Below the pieces are notes generated by a model. The model ran no database searches, had not been told where the DNA came from, and worked only from the letters and a program-made list of their open reading frames with translations. A stretch of DNA of 64,000 nt from Przewalskia tangutica (taxonomy: Eukaryota > Streptophyta > Magnoliopsida > Solanales > Solanaceae). Below are positions 9,804 through 22,214 of this stretch, one piece after another (position 1 is the first letter of the stretch; the number at the start of each line of letters is the position of its first letter). The translations under genes and the position numbers were made by a program. The stretch covers positions 16,766,001 to 16,830,000 of the forward strand of contig CM056732.1 in assembly GCA_029844215.1 (NCBI GenBank), given 5' to 3'.

Positions 9804-12800
9804 TGTTGACACCCAATTTTGACTCTCTCGCCCAATCATTAACTATAAAATTACACTATTTTTTTTTTAAATAATATTAACAATTTTATAATAATAAAAT
9901 GCAACAATAGAACATTAATACAGGAATAAATAAGTGATTTAAAAAGGGCACCACATTTTACATAGTGTATTAAGCATTTTTGGAATCTCACGTCCGCATT
10001 CGTTACTTGCATAAATATTATTCATAATTTAAGCCCTATTCTATTTCCATTAATTATTTTAATAATAATAATAAATACGTAACTAAATAAATAATTTAAC
10101 AATGACGTCGTGTTGAATAGCATATTCACATTTATTAATACGCAAGGCAATTTCATAATTATTATTTGCAATTTAAACCCCATCAAGTTAAGTTTAATTC
10201 AACAAAGTAGGCATAATAAATAACGACATCACATTATAAATATTAAGCACTAATTAAATAGCACGCCCACATTTATTGTAATAATAAAATCCCAAGCTAA
10301 ACTAATAAAGCATCTAAGGTTGTATTAAGATAATTTAATAATTTAAACCCCACTTATTTATCACTAATTAATAAAACACCTAAAAACTAATACATTATTA
10401 AATAATACCATCAGCCTACCCTTTTAAAACTACCCAGCCCACACGATTTACCCAGCCCAACCCGCGACCCACTTCCCCTTTTATCTTCTTCATCTTCCCA
10501 AATAACCCTAATGGAGAAATAAAAAGAAAAAACCTAAAATGCTCTAGAGAGGGTCCGCCGCATACCCATCACTAGTCGGGATTCTCGCCGGAGAATCCGG
10601 CGAATCACATCACGTTACTACCATATCACTACTATATCAACACTTACCATGTCAAAGCTTAAGAATCAGAACAAAATCGTCCAAAAACTTACCCTAACCA
10701 AATCGCAAACCTCGCCCGAAATCACATCGAATCAGAGCCCAATTATACACTTACCTTAATCGATTTTACACCAAAGAATTTGGTAGAATCAATACACGAA
10801 TCGCATAAAATCAGCACTAAATCAGCCCTAAGAACTTTACCAAACTTAGAACCTAAAATCCTAGCTATAAATACAGAATCTCTAAACATGCAATGGGACA
10901 GAGGGATGAGGCATCAGTTTTAGGGAGAGCTTCGCATAAGACAGAGAGAAAATATCGACAACAAGTAAAAATCTAGTAGCAATCTTCCGGCATCGAAAAA
11001 GAGCACCCTTTTCATGATCGTGACCCATCAAACCTTAATCGCATCGCAACTTTGAATGGATCGACGACTTGATACGTTGCCTCGGTTCGCTGTCCAGAGA
11101 AGGTAAACCCGAATTCTTCTCAGTTCATTTTTTTGTATTGCTGTGTGTTTTGTGTGATTAAGTGTGTGTTAGTTTAGATTACTAATTCATCGATATGAGG
11201 TTGTTTAATTGGGAATATTGACTGGTTATGTAAATCTTTCGTGCTTCTTTGCACTATCTGTTATGTGGTCGATCTATGATTAAGATTTTAATTAGTGTAC
11301 ATCTTTTTTTTTTTGACATTGACTGGAAAGGTTAGAAGAACTGCACTTGTCATCACAGTTTAGAAGTTCATATGCAGGAATGTCATTGACAACATGTATC
11401 ATAAATACCCATCTTTGTATCTACCACTATTTATCTTAAGGCGTTGTTAAGAATGGAAAGCTAGTGTTGCATCTACTGTTGTGTTTTAAATCCAGATGTG
11501 ATGTGTCTTGACATGATTTAAATTGGTGTCGAGTTGATTCTAAGATTAATAACTGAATGCTATATAGTTAAAACAGCTAGTTAAAATATGTGATGAACTT
11601 TTCCTGAAATGTCGTCTTGAAATGGTTCAAATTAACTGTCCAATTGATAATTTTAAATGATGGGTTTAGATATGGACCATTTCATGTTCAGGTTTGAGGC
11701 CAGTTTAGGCTGAAAAGGATATTAGAGAATTCGATTTGGCTCATTTCTAAGTATCACGCTGTTTGAGACTTTAACGAAGTTAATAGACGTAAAACGGCTT
11801 ATTGTATATTTGGACAGTTAGCCCTTGCCTTCACTCGTGTGGACTGAAATTCTGTTAATTACTTGCATTGGCATTTTAGCCTAAGATAATGCATATGAAA
11901 TCCCTCAAAATCTTATATGAGTCCATTCGTGCCTATCTTAGGATCATAACTGGTAGTTTCAAATTGCATACCCCTGCATACCCTGCATACATCCTGTTTG
12001 TGTGTCTATCCTGTTAACTTGGAATTAAATATGAATCTTACCTTGGTTTGTTGAGGCCGTAGTTGCTTGATAGTTTGAGCCTAGTTTCCATGTGCATTCA
12101 TTGAGTATTTTGCTAAGTTTAATGGTATGTTCTTCAGACAAAGCCTAGTATTTTTAACATCAAAATGATTTTGGTACCTCTGGACACCAAAAAGGAATTC
12201 CCGTAATGTCGTACGGTCGAAAGACAATGTCATTGAAGGGTCTCCCCTCATCCGGCTCTCTGCAGGGGAATCTCCACTCACTGCTTCCGAGCGGCCCTAG
12301 CTAATAAAGTAGCGATATTGAAAGGTCCGAAGGACTAAGCTTCACCCTGCATGGTGGTCAATATTATTAGAACAAACATTGAAATGTTTTTTGCCTGTAC
12401 TTGCCATGTTATTTTGGATTGCTGTAGGCGAATTACTTTGATAAAAGAATATTAAGCTGTTTTGCATCTGTTGCGCACCATTTGCATTTGAGGTCCACAA
12501 TTGTTTGAACAAATATTGAGATCTACTTTGCTTGTGCTTGCCATTTTATTTTAGATTGTTATAGTCAGGTTATAGTTAAGTTAAGTTTATATAAGTATTT
12601 CATTCACTTGCATCATTAGTAAGGTTTGGGCAGATACTAATCCTTATTTTTCTTTTGTTTACATGAAATGCATTGTACCAACGAAGAGTCTCATTGCGAG
12701 ACTCATCATGAGCTACTTCAAGATGAAGACCCATGTCTATGTGCACCGCATCAGAAATTCCAAACCACGGGCGAAATAGCGTCACTCCTCGAGTCTTTCT

Positions 12801-13649
12801 TTTTAATCGTCTACCCGCCCCATTCATTTGTTGTAATTAACTATCTAACATTACATTAGTAGGATACTTAATGCCTATAAGCTTTGACTCGCCCTTAAGG
12901 AGTAGTCGTGACATTGGAAATCTATTCCCTTTAAGTTAATTATTTTAGGCTTGCCGTACTTAGTTATATTTAATAATCTTCATTTGCATAACAATTCATA
13001 TAGCTAGAATATTATTTATTATTTAACACGAGGAATTCATTTTTCTTATAAAATCTACTACTTGTATTCATTATTTTAAAATCATACTTTTACGCTAGTC
13101 CTATTTTATAAATGCATCACAACTGATTTTGGAAGTATCCTACTACATAACATGTATACTTTATTTAAAAAGAATAATTCCATAAGTATGCCTTTTTCTT
13201 TCATCTAAGCCTAACTTTATCTTTTATACTTACAAATACTTTAATGCTTTTCAACATGCATTTCTTAGCAATAATAATTACCTTAGGTTTGGCAGGACAA
13301 CCGCAAGTTAGCGGATCTTAGAGGGTGCCTAATCCCTTCCCTCTAGATTAATAAAGAACTCTTACCCAGAATCTCACACTAATTTTGCAGACCATTAAAA
13401 TGGAGTTGATGTTGACTTTAACTTAGTTGACATTTAGGTGTCCTGATTCACCCAAACTAATTAGGTGGCGACTCCGTGAACCCTCTAACATTATTTCTAG
13501 CACCTTAGCACCCTACTTAACACTTTTAGCATCTTTTAGTACTTTAGCATTTTAGCATTTTAGCACCCTTTTAGCATTTTCTTTTATTCTCTAACATTTC
13601 TATAGCAGGAGTTAGTTAGAATATGTCGCGGTAAAAAAAGGGCGTGACA
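9804..13649 (+). repeat. Ogre/Tat-like LTR (3' LTR of a 5'-truncated element)
   Basis: It begins TGTTGACACCC after a polypurine tract and ends GGGCGTGACA, 3846 bases. The segment around 13290-13400 matches the LTRs at 52880-52990 and 60600-60720 (phrases like 'gttagcggatctta', 'cagaccattaaa' and 'ggtggcgactcc'). A TATA box (10866-10873) puts the start of R near 10900. No primer site follows at 13650, so nothing 3' of it belongs to this element. About 13540-13600 is a short 'tagcatttt' simple repeat. Confidence 0.75.
10866..10873 (+). promoter_or_regulatory. TATA box of the Ogre-like LTR promoter
   Basis: TATAAATA about 1.06 kb into the LTR, at the U3/R position. Nearest equivalents: 51418-51424 and 59183-59189 in the other Ogre-like LTRs. 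Confidence 0.55.
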
Positions 13650-13659
13650 TCTATGTATC

Positions 13660-14782
13660 AATTTTCATTGGGCTGCTAAAGGATGAGTGTGTTGAAGGCC
13701 TGACCCAAATTAGTGGGGGCCATGCCTGGACCGAACAGCTGCTGGGTTACTGCCGAATAATGGGCCTGCTAGGGGGAATTGGCCGCATGAATTGGGCATG
13801 GATACTGGCCTAATATTCCAGGATACCAACCTCCAACGGAATGGGCTTGTGCATGCTGATTCGGATAAGGGGCAAATGCAGGGAAGTTGGGCTAGTGGCC
13901 TGGATAGGCCCAGTTTCTAGGTTGGTTGGGTTGTTGTTGTCCTTTATTTCCTCTACCACGACCCTTATCCCCTTTGTCGTTGCCCTAACCTCAGCCTCCT
14001 CTGTCGTGGTTGTCCCATGGTGGCTGGTTATCAGGCGGTGGCGGCTGGGAGGTAGGGGTGGTGTTGACCGCAGAATTTTCAACTGCTAATGCCTTTTGAT
14101 TGTGCTCATCATGTTTTGCACGTCGAGTTTCTTCTAACAATAATAACTAACGGGCCTTGTTGAAACTGGGTAAGGGATCAACCTGATATATCATCGTGGC
14201 TAGGGTATCATATTCACCTTTTGGTAGACCAACGACTAATTGGAGAACCATCTTTGTTTCGGAAACAAGTGTTCCCATGTTAGATAATTGGGCAACCAAT
14301 AGTTTCAATTGCTTACAATATTCGGACATGTTAGAGAAATTTTCAAGACGTGTATTATTAAATTATTCTTCCAAATAGACGGCACAGGTGTGCTTGTTGT
14401 CCTGAAAAATCTCTTCTAGCCGAATCCATAACTCACGAGCCGAGGCGTTGGTTTTCATGATAGTGAGAAGCAAGTCCTGAGAAATAGTGTCATATATCCA
14501 CTGTTTAAAAACGGCGTCAAGGCGGTGCCATGTTGGGTCATCCACTTCAATGGGGCGAGGGAAGGAGTCGTCAATGTGATCCATCACATTATAGACACAT
14601 ACATGGATACGGAAAAGTTCAACCCACAGAGAGTACTGACCATTTTCTTGATCAAGAACCATAGGAATGAAGTTCTTAATATTGGTTACAGTGAGTGTGA
14701 GATGAACAGAGGGTGAAAAGGATGATGTGGGTGTAGTAGGGTTGGCGACGGAGGAGGTTGAGGCTGTTGTGGGAGGAGTCAT
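13660..14782 (-). pseudogene. copia gag (UBN2-type), copy 1, minus strand
   Basis: The frame opens with a Met at 14782 and a Ser/Thr/Pro-rich start. It continues with the copia gag core: F-I-P-M-V-L-D-Q-E-N-G-Q-Y-S-L-W, a W-I-Y-D-T-I-S block, and E-L-W-I-R-L-E-E-I-F. After a break it continues at 14329-14147 (YCKQLKLLVAQLSNMG, LPSFNKAR). A Gly/Asn-rich low-complexity tail spans 14082-13810. Gag forms the particle shell. The protein is broken by at least one stop or frameshift, and the protease and pol that should follow below 13650 are absent; Ogre LTR sequence abuts instead. Confidence 0.8.
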
Positions 14783-15250
14783 TATAGTGGATTAATTTGG
14801 GTGAAGGAAGAGAAAATGATTTGCTAGAAACAAACAAAAAGGGAAAAAGATAGGACAATTGGCCGAAAACAATCTTCTGAAAAGTAAAGAAACAAAGCAG
14901 ACAATTTGCAGGGTTTTCTAGAAAGAAGAGAAAATACAATTTTGCTGCAAAATCGTCTTTTGGAAAGAAGAGAAAAAAGGCAGACAATTGGCCGCCACTG
15001 TGTCGGACCAAAATCAGAGAAAAGAAAACAATTGTGGGGACTATCGTCAAATATGGTTTAGGCCTCTACTGCTCGCATACAACTCCCACAGCCGATATAC
15101 ACCTCGGCTACGCCCCGAACCCCCAAAGTTTTTTTGTTCCTTCATCTCACTTGCTGTCCGACAACTTCTCATGGCCGAAAATACATACAATATGTATTTT
15201 TGTAGCGATAGAAGCAAATAGGGGGACTGGGCCTTCAGCTGCAACCCACA
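14783..15250. other. Junction between oppositely oriented copia halves
   Basis: This purine-rich stretch (about 14790-15000, minus-strand leader of gag) changes near 15040 to sequence leading into + strand pol. No LTR or primer site is visible. It marks an internal inversion, or a fusion of two copies. Confidence 0.5.
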
Positions 15251-17325
15251 ACATACGGCCTAATAAATTGCTTGGCTGAACAGCAGCCCAACAACCCGGG
15301 ATTACACCCGATGGGTCACGACCATCAAGCCCAAGGTCATGCGACCCAGAAGTGGCCCAATAATCTGAGCATACAACCGTCGGGCCACATAATTCAGACC
15401 AAATGTCCTAGAGCCTACCAGTACACTCCAGGCCCTTTCCAAACCTATTTGTGCCAGGTATTCGACATGATGACTCGTTAGTAGCCCGATAATATGTGGT
15501 ATATGGATACGGGTGCCACATCTCACCTCACCAACAATTCTAGTAATATTCCTCAACTGCGCCATTTAAATACTCCACAATCTATTATGGTCGAAAATGG
15601 TCATCACATTCCAATTCAAGGGTTTTACCACACACTAATCCCACCAATGCATCCCCACTTCTTCCTTAAAAACATCCTATATGTCTCCAACATTATCAAA
15701 AAACTAATCTCCATTAGAAAATTTGTCACCGATAACTCCGTTTCAATTAATTTTGACTCATTTGGGTTTTTTGTAACGGACCTCCGTACCGGGAATCTCT
15801 TTACGAGGTGCAACAACGAGGGGGACCTCTATACTTTCCTATCCACGACCGGTACCAATGTCACTCATCCCACATCTCTAGTTACCCTCGTCACTCCTCT
15901 CATCGCTTTAACAATAATATCTCCCTCAACGTGGCATAGTAGACTTGGTCATCCGGGTTCTCACGTTTTTTATTCCCTTATAAAATGGAAATTTAATCCA
16001 ATGTAATAAAGGGAACCTTTATCATAGTTGCTCCTCGTGTCATCTAGGGAAACACGTTAGACTACCATTCACGCCTTCTATGAGTATCACTTTATGTCAT
16101 TTTAATATTATTCATGCAGATTTATGGACTTCTCCCATAACTAGCAACTTAGGTCACACATATTATTTGGTATTTTTGGACGATTTCTCTCACCTTCTTT
16201 GGGTCTATCCGCTCAAACTCAAATCTCAAGTATTCTCCAAATTCATTGAATTTCGTACACTAGTTAAAACGTAATTTGAAAAAGACATTAAATGTTTCAT
16301 TGTGATAATGGTCGTAAGTTCAATAGTTCCCTATTTCATAAATTTTGTGCGGCTAATGACATGCTCTTTCGTTTCTCGTGCACCCATACCTCCCCTCAAA
16401 ATGGTAAAGTCGAAAGAATTCTCCGTACCATTAATAATATCATTCGTACCCTTCTTTTTCATGCGTCTCTCCCCCTACGTTTTGGGTATATGCATTAAAA
16501 ATGGTAGAATACATTCTTAACATTTTACCTACCCGTAAGATTCAAAATAGGACACCCACCAAAATTATCTATCGTCGGATCCCTACCTATGACCATCTTA
16601 GATTTTTCGATTGTCTGTGTTACCCAAATATGACATCCACATCCCCCCACAAATTAGCACCTTAGTACACTCCGTGCGCCTTTTTAGGTTTTCCATCGAA
16701 CCATAGGGGGTACTTGTGCTATAAGCTATCCACTGACAAAATCATAATCTCACGCCACGTCACCTTTGTCGAGTATATTTTTCCGTTTGACATCATTCAA
16801 AAATTCCGAGTCATTGATTACAGATTTCTTGATGATTCGGACACATCACCTCTTGTCTACCAAACACTCCGTCATGCTACCACTGTTCAGGTAGCAGTCA
16901 ATACTCTGTCACCATCGCATCCCGCCACTGACATCACCGCCGCTCTGTCTGGAAACCCTCCAGCCTATACCGCCACCACTACCCCTACGTCCCTGTCTCT
17001 ATCGACTGCCGCTGCCACCACCGGTAGTCAGTCCGATCATCATCGATCACCATTTATTGCCCCTACCACCATCGACAATCGACCATATATCTCTCTGCCA
17101 CATCTCATCGTCTCCTCAACCACCCACATGTACACCCAACCGACTACCACTGTGTCACCTCCTACCGCTGACACTCCAATCACCCAAACCGACATCACAA
17201 CAGTACCAGATCACGTAACCCCACATAGCACCGAAACCCACACCTGCACCTTAATATTTTCATCGGTACCCGCATTGACCAACCCACAATCACTCGATCT
17301 GCCCAAATCACCAACCCCATATTGC
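15250..17325 (+). pseudogene. copia pol remnant (protease, GAG_pre-integrase, integrase), copy 1, plus strand
   Basis: In order: aspartic protease with W-Y-M-D-T-G-A-T-S-H-L at about 15500; the GAG_pre-integrase block W-H-S-R-L-G-H-P-G at about 15930; integrase with H-A-D-L-W-T-S-P (first catalytic Asp, about 16113) and F-L-D-D-F-S; H-C-D-N-G (second Asp, about 16295); and P-Q-N-G-K-V-E-R (catalytic Glu, about 16400). The integrase C-terminal part (16560-16850) includes an I-I-I-S-R-H-V-T-F motif, and a Ser/Thr/Pro-rich linker runs to about 17325. Stops and frameshifts fall near 15484, 16005, 16274 and 16500. RT and RNase H are missing: an Athila-like LTR starts instead. Same family as copy 2 at 20906-24717. 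Confidence 0.85.
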
Positions 17326-17329
17326 GAGA

Positions 17330-18650
17330 TTTCTATATGCTACAAAAGTGTACGTATAACATTTCGTAATAAATTTGGTAAGACCGAGTATCTTCCTCAG
17401 AGACTGAATTATCAATTACCAACTAGTTAATTTTTTGTTTTTATTTGGTAAACGAATATAAATTGAGATATCTAAACTAAAAATTAACAAACTAAAAATA
17501 AATAGCAGGAATGAACTAATAATGAAAACACACGGAGTTTAACTCAGTAATGAAGGTAATTAGGATTTCCCATCTCATCAACTATCCACTCTATCATTCG
17601 TTAATGCAAGACTAGCAATTCTTCTTCTTATCAAGATAGCAGGTTAACTGAGGTGTTCTATATTTCCGTTAGAACATGTAAAAACTCAACCTAAGTGAGA
17701 ATTTTCTATATTTCTATGATAAATTCAACCACATAGGAGGATTAAGAGCAATAACCTAAAACGCTACACAGGCAATCGTGATACTCTCGTTCAAGATTAA
17801 ACATATGTCTAATCAACTATAGCATATTCAAATATCCCTTTTCAGATAATGATTTGAAATTTTATAAGTAATGAAAACTAATGGCCAGTTAATTCTCATT
17901 CAACGTAAGTTGAATAGATAATAATAGGTGAATAAGAAACACTAACAATGCATTAATTCATAATTGAGTTTCAAGTGAATCGACGAAAAATCCTAATAAA
18001 GAAATTAGTTCATAGACATGCTAATAAAACTAATTGTCTTAAAAACCAACATGAACTGAATTAAGAAAAGAACAAAAAAAGAACTTAAACAAAAGTGGTC
18101 TCCAATTGCTTCTTGCTCCCTAGTTTCTTGCTCCAAAGATGAGATAATCCATAAAATCAGTCTCCCACAACTTAAATAATGAAAACCCCTTCTTGGACCT
18201 TTTTACCCTCATTAAAAATAGGTTTTCTCGCTGATTTCTGTCGTCGGCACCTCGACGCTTCAGACAGGCGCCACGGCTCAATTCCTACGGAAGTTACTGC
18301 CTCTCAAGCGCTGCGGCGCCTCAACAATGAAATTTTCTTCTAGCTACTGCCTGCACAATGATGTGGCGCCTCATCCATGCACCGCGACTCTTCCTCATTT
18401 TTCGACCAGATTTCGTTTAAATTGCTTCTGACCTTCCCGAGACTTCTTTTACTGATTGCCTATGACTCGATATGCATTTTTGGGCCTCCATAAATGCCTA
18501 TTCTCTTTGAATTCACCTCAAACCTTAATGAATCGCTTAAAACCTGAAATATAACATAACACGCATAATACTGTACAAAATAATTAAAAGACAACAAAAG
18601 ACTCCCTAAAATACACTCTAAAACAGTACTAAAAATAGACTCAACTAACA
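17330..18650 (-). repeat. Athila-like 3' LTR (minus strand)
   Basis: The minus strand starts TGTTAGTTGAG at 18650 and runs to about 17330, matching the LTRs at 1-557 and 44385-45869. It includes the GC block (18236-18390) at 260-415 bases from its start. The left edge is blurred: the expected ACACAC...TGAT end is degenerate, so the exact boundary with the copia linker is uncertain. Confidence 0.75.
18236..18390. promoter_or_regulatory. GC-rich palindromic block in LTR U3
   Basis: Motifs include AGGCGCCACGGC, AGCGCTGCGGCGCC and GTGGCGCC in AT-rich surroundings, at the same offset inside the LTR as in other copies. More decayed than the 3370-3475 block. Confidence 0.5.
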
Positions 18651-19901
18651 CCCCAAACTTAAACTTTACTCGTCCTCAAGTAAAGAACTCTAGACACCCT
18701 AAAAAAAAAAAACACACATAGACTCTAAAAATGAATCAAGTCAACCATAATAGATTATGCCTCGAAGATCATGAACACATGCAATATCATTTTCATAAAC
18801 ATTCTAGCCATTAATTTGCTATCTAGAATTTCAAGTCAGATATTCCTCAAATTTGCTTAAAGTTATTAAGGCATATGACCACTCAACCATGATTATTGAC
18901 TTGAATAGATATTCAATATCAGTTTATGCACAATAAATTCTCACCAATAGTCCATCAGACCAAAATTCTATAGGCTTGCTAACTTCCTACTCTCCACTAA
19001 TGTAGATACACATGATTAAGAATCAATAGGACTTTTATAGGTTATATTGTTAGGCTTAAGCATGGGTAGATAAAATATCATTTAGGCTCAAGATTACCGT
19101 AAGCACAGGAACCAACCAATCCCAACTTGATATCACATTACAATTCACAGCAATCCCTATTTTTCTTCTTTTCTAGATTGAGAAATTCCATTTTTTTTCG
19201 AACTACAAACCTCCCCCAAACTTGTTTTTCTGTATGTACAAGAGGTGTGTAGTTTATTTCTAGATGTTTTTTCTCAATGTTTTACACTTGCTATTGATAG
19301 TAACTAGTCTAAAATACCATTTACTAGAATTCAACCCCCAAACTTATATGCTTCTATACTTATGGTAATTCAAGGGAATGGAAAAATAGTAAAGTGTTTC
19401 AAGTAGGCTCAAAGATATGTGTTAATCAAAAAGAAAGATTCATTAAGGCTCAAAAGGGGTAACTAGGGATTAATGTAATCAAGGGTGACTTCAAAGGCTC
19501 AAACGTTCTAAAGATGACCTAAATCGTTTTCCTAAGCATGCATTATCTAGGATTTCGTCTCAAGTAGCAAGCAATCAAGTTCTAGAATTTTTCACCATCT
19601 TTCCTCAAACCGCAATTCAATCATGCATAAACTGAACAATTGAGTACAAGAAAGTCAACAATCATGATCATGTTTTCATCTTTATTAATAATCAAAAGTA
19701 AACTAAAAAACTATACAACTTAAGCACACAGATTTATGCATTTCATGGCTATCAATTTCATCTAATTCTATCACATATGTTCACTCAATATCATGGGCTA
19801 TTATTATTAAGTTGGTTCATTGACACAAGACACTCAAACACATACACTAAAACAAAGACACTAACATTAAACAAATAACTAAACATAAAACAATTAAAAA
19901 C
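18651..19901 (-). mobile_element. 3' non-coding tail of an Athila-like element (minus strand)
   Basis: This is the reverse complement of the tails at 8807-9530 and 63000-64000. It begins with the purine tract TTTAAGTTTGGGG against the LTR, then shows 'ttaggctcaa', 'cccccaaactt' and the tail phrases in reverse order. No coding sequence. It stops at an Ogre-like LTR end (19902). Confidence 0.75.
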
Positions 19902-20905
19902 TGTCGCGCCCATTTTTGACCGGAGGGGTAGAAACGGAACCACAACTTACTGCTTTGGCGCGGTTCCCTGGATTGAGAAAAATGCTAATGTTGAGGAGTC
20001 ACCACCTAATTAATTAAGTGAATTAGGACACTTGAATTATTGCAATAAAATACTGCAAAATGATCTCCATATGATGATCTGCGAAACTAATAAAATTCTG
20101 GATCAGAGTTCTTTATTATCCTATAGGGAAGGAGTTAGACATCCTTTAAGATTTGCTAACTTGCGGTTATCCGGTCAAACCTAGGTTAATTATTTATCAT
20201 CTTTAGAAAATATGTGTTTGAAAAATATGTACTTTAAGGAAAAAAGAATGTTTGAAAGTATTGAAACGAACCTAAAATAAATGAACTAGCGGTTTCCGAT
20301 TTTAATCTGTCCTTTTAATTCATAATTCTAAGTCTACCTATTCTAAACATTTCATTAATTACAATTACAATAAAAATACAATACAAAATGAAATAAAAAC
20401 TGAATTTAAATACAACAACAAAATAAAAGTCCTAAAGGGTATCTTGTATTCTTCAGCGCATTCTTCACAAGCTGTCAAAAACAAACGGTTTGAAGTAATA
20501 AAATATATAAAACTTTCAGATCCGGCAAAAGATTTTATTTTTCGTCTTTTCAACTGTGGAGGCCTCTAAAATCGACGGGTAGTTCAAATGTAGCAATTTG
20601 TTCTTTTTGAAACAAAAATCTGTTTCGATCAATTTAATAAAAAAATAAAAGGGCAAAATCGTCAAGTCAGACCAAAACAACAAAAAATAGTAGTGGTTCG
20701 CCAGAAACCACCATTAACATCGAAAAACTCAGAACTTCGCCTGAGCGAACCCAAAGTAGTGCAGAATCAGATAAAGGGGCAAAAGATGCAAAAATCAGTC
20801 GGAACAAGCAGTAAACTGTAGCATCAGTAACCAGTCGACCGCCGGAGTTGTAACTCTGGCGATGAGACAAAGCAATAGAAAGGGGGCAAAACAGTTCAAA
20901 TCTTA
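19902..20905 (-). repeat. Ogre/Tat-like LTR fragment (minus strand), R-U5 part
   Basis: The minus strand ends GGGCGCGACA at 19902. Upstream it matches the other Ogre-like LTRs (CCGCAAGTTAGC, the 'gaggcctccac' and 'aaaataaa' stretch at 20540-20575). The U3 part is missing. At about 20905 it runs directly into the middle of a copia reverse transcriptase frame. Confidence 0.75.
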
Positions 20906-21431
20906 AAGCATCAGAAGAGGCAGTCAAGATAATATCATCAACATATAACAATATATAAGCCATGGAAGAACACCGACGATATATGAACAATGAATTATCA
21001 GACATGCTGTGAGAAATTCCCATAGTCGAAACAAAATCAGCAAACCTCTTATACCAAGCCCGTGAAGACTGCTTAAACATATACAAGGACTTCTTCAATA
21101 GACATACATGATTAGGATATCTAGTATCCCTGAACCCCAACGGCTGATGCATATACACTGTCTCTTGAAGATCACCATGTAGAAAAATATTCTTCACATC
21201 TAGGTGATGAATGGGCCATGATTTTGAAAGAGTCAAGCTAAGCACAATGCGAATGGTAGCCGGCTTGACCACCGGTCTAAATGTCTCACCACAATTGACA
21301 CCAACCTGCTGAGTCTTACCATCACCTAAAAGTCTAGCCTTATGTCTTGCAAATGAACCATCAGAATTTTTCTTATGAACAAAAATCCACATAGACCGAA
21401 TAATATTAACACCAGATGGACGGGGTACCAA
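20906..21431 (-). pseudogene. copia reverse transcriptase, truncated (copy 2)
   Basis: Fingers and palm motifs of copia RT are clear: S-M-W-I-F-V-H-K-K, F-A-R-H-K-A-R-L, H-H-L-D-V-K-N-I-F-L-H-G (first catalytic Asp), a Y-M-F-K-Q-S-S-R-A-W-Y block, and the active-site Y-V-D-D-I-I-L near 20935. Shortly after, at A-L-R (about 20905), the frame runs into reversed Ogre LTR sequence, so the last 90 or so residues of the open frame are not RT. A TAG at 21432-21434, where the family has Trp before E-L-V-P-R, separates it from the upstream frame; that single change may explain the apparent split. Confidence 0.9.
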
Positions 21432-21434
21432 CTC

Positions 21435-22214
21435 CTACGTCTTATTATCAATAAGAGCATTATATTCCTCGGTCATGGCAATTTTCCAATTAGGGTCATT
21501 TAAGACAGACACAGAATTACAGGGTAAGAGGGATTTCAGAACATTAGAATTCAAATTAAAATATCTTTTTGGTTTAAAAATACCCCGTTGACTACGAGTG
21601 ACTGGACCAAGACTCTGGGCTGGATTGAGTGAATTTTGGGAATTTTCTGGAATTACCGTCGAAGGCGTCGCGACGCTAGGGGCGAGGATCGCGGCGCCAG
21701 AAGAGCTGCAGAGCTCGCTGAAGTTTTGGCGCTGTGGCGCCTCTGTGCAGGGCCGGGGCGTTGTCTCGCAGGAGTTTTGGCGCCGTGGCGCTGACGGCGT
21801 TTTTTCGGGCAAATCTGAAAAATGACGTAGAACATAGGGGGAGATATCCTCATCCAAAAAATCATAAGAACTAGGCACGAGTTTTTCTACATTAGAAAAG
21901 GGAAATTGAGATTCATCAAAGAGAACATGACGACTAATGATGATTCGTTTAGAGGACAAATCAAAGCATTTATAACCATGGTGATTTAACGGAAAACCCA
22001 AAAACACACAAGGAGTAGAACGTGCCTGAAGTTTGTTGATTGTAGTGGATGAAAACAGTGGATAACATAAGCATCCGAAGACCCTAAGATGAGAATATGA
22101 CGGAGACTTATTATATAAGACTTTGAGATGGGATGAATATATCAAACCTTTAGAAGGAAGAATATTGAGTAGATCGGTAGCCATTTGTAGTGGAAGAACG
22201 GAAGAATGAACCAA
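21435..22214 (-). pseudogene. copia integrase C-terminus and linker (copy 2)
   Basis: This part has S-H-L-R-V-F-G-C-L-C-Y-P, C-V-F-L-G-F-P, H-G-Y-K-C-F-D-L and I-I-I-S-R-H-V-L-F-D-E, all standard integrase C-terminal motifs. It is followed by a Pro/Ala/Ser-rich linker and then the T-R-S-Q-R-G and W-K-I-A-M-T-E-E-Y-N-A-L block that starts the RT domain. The linker (about 21650-21810) is unusually GC-rich and is made of GGCGCC-type palindromes like those in the LTR blocks. It ends at the in-frame TAG before RT. Confidence 0.9.
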
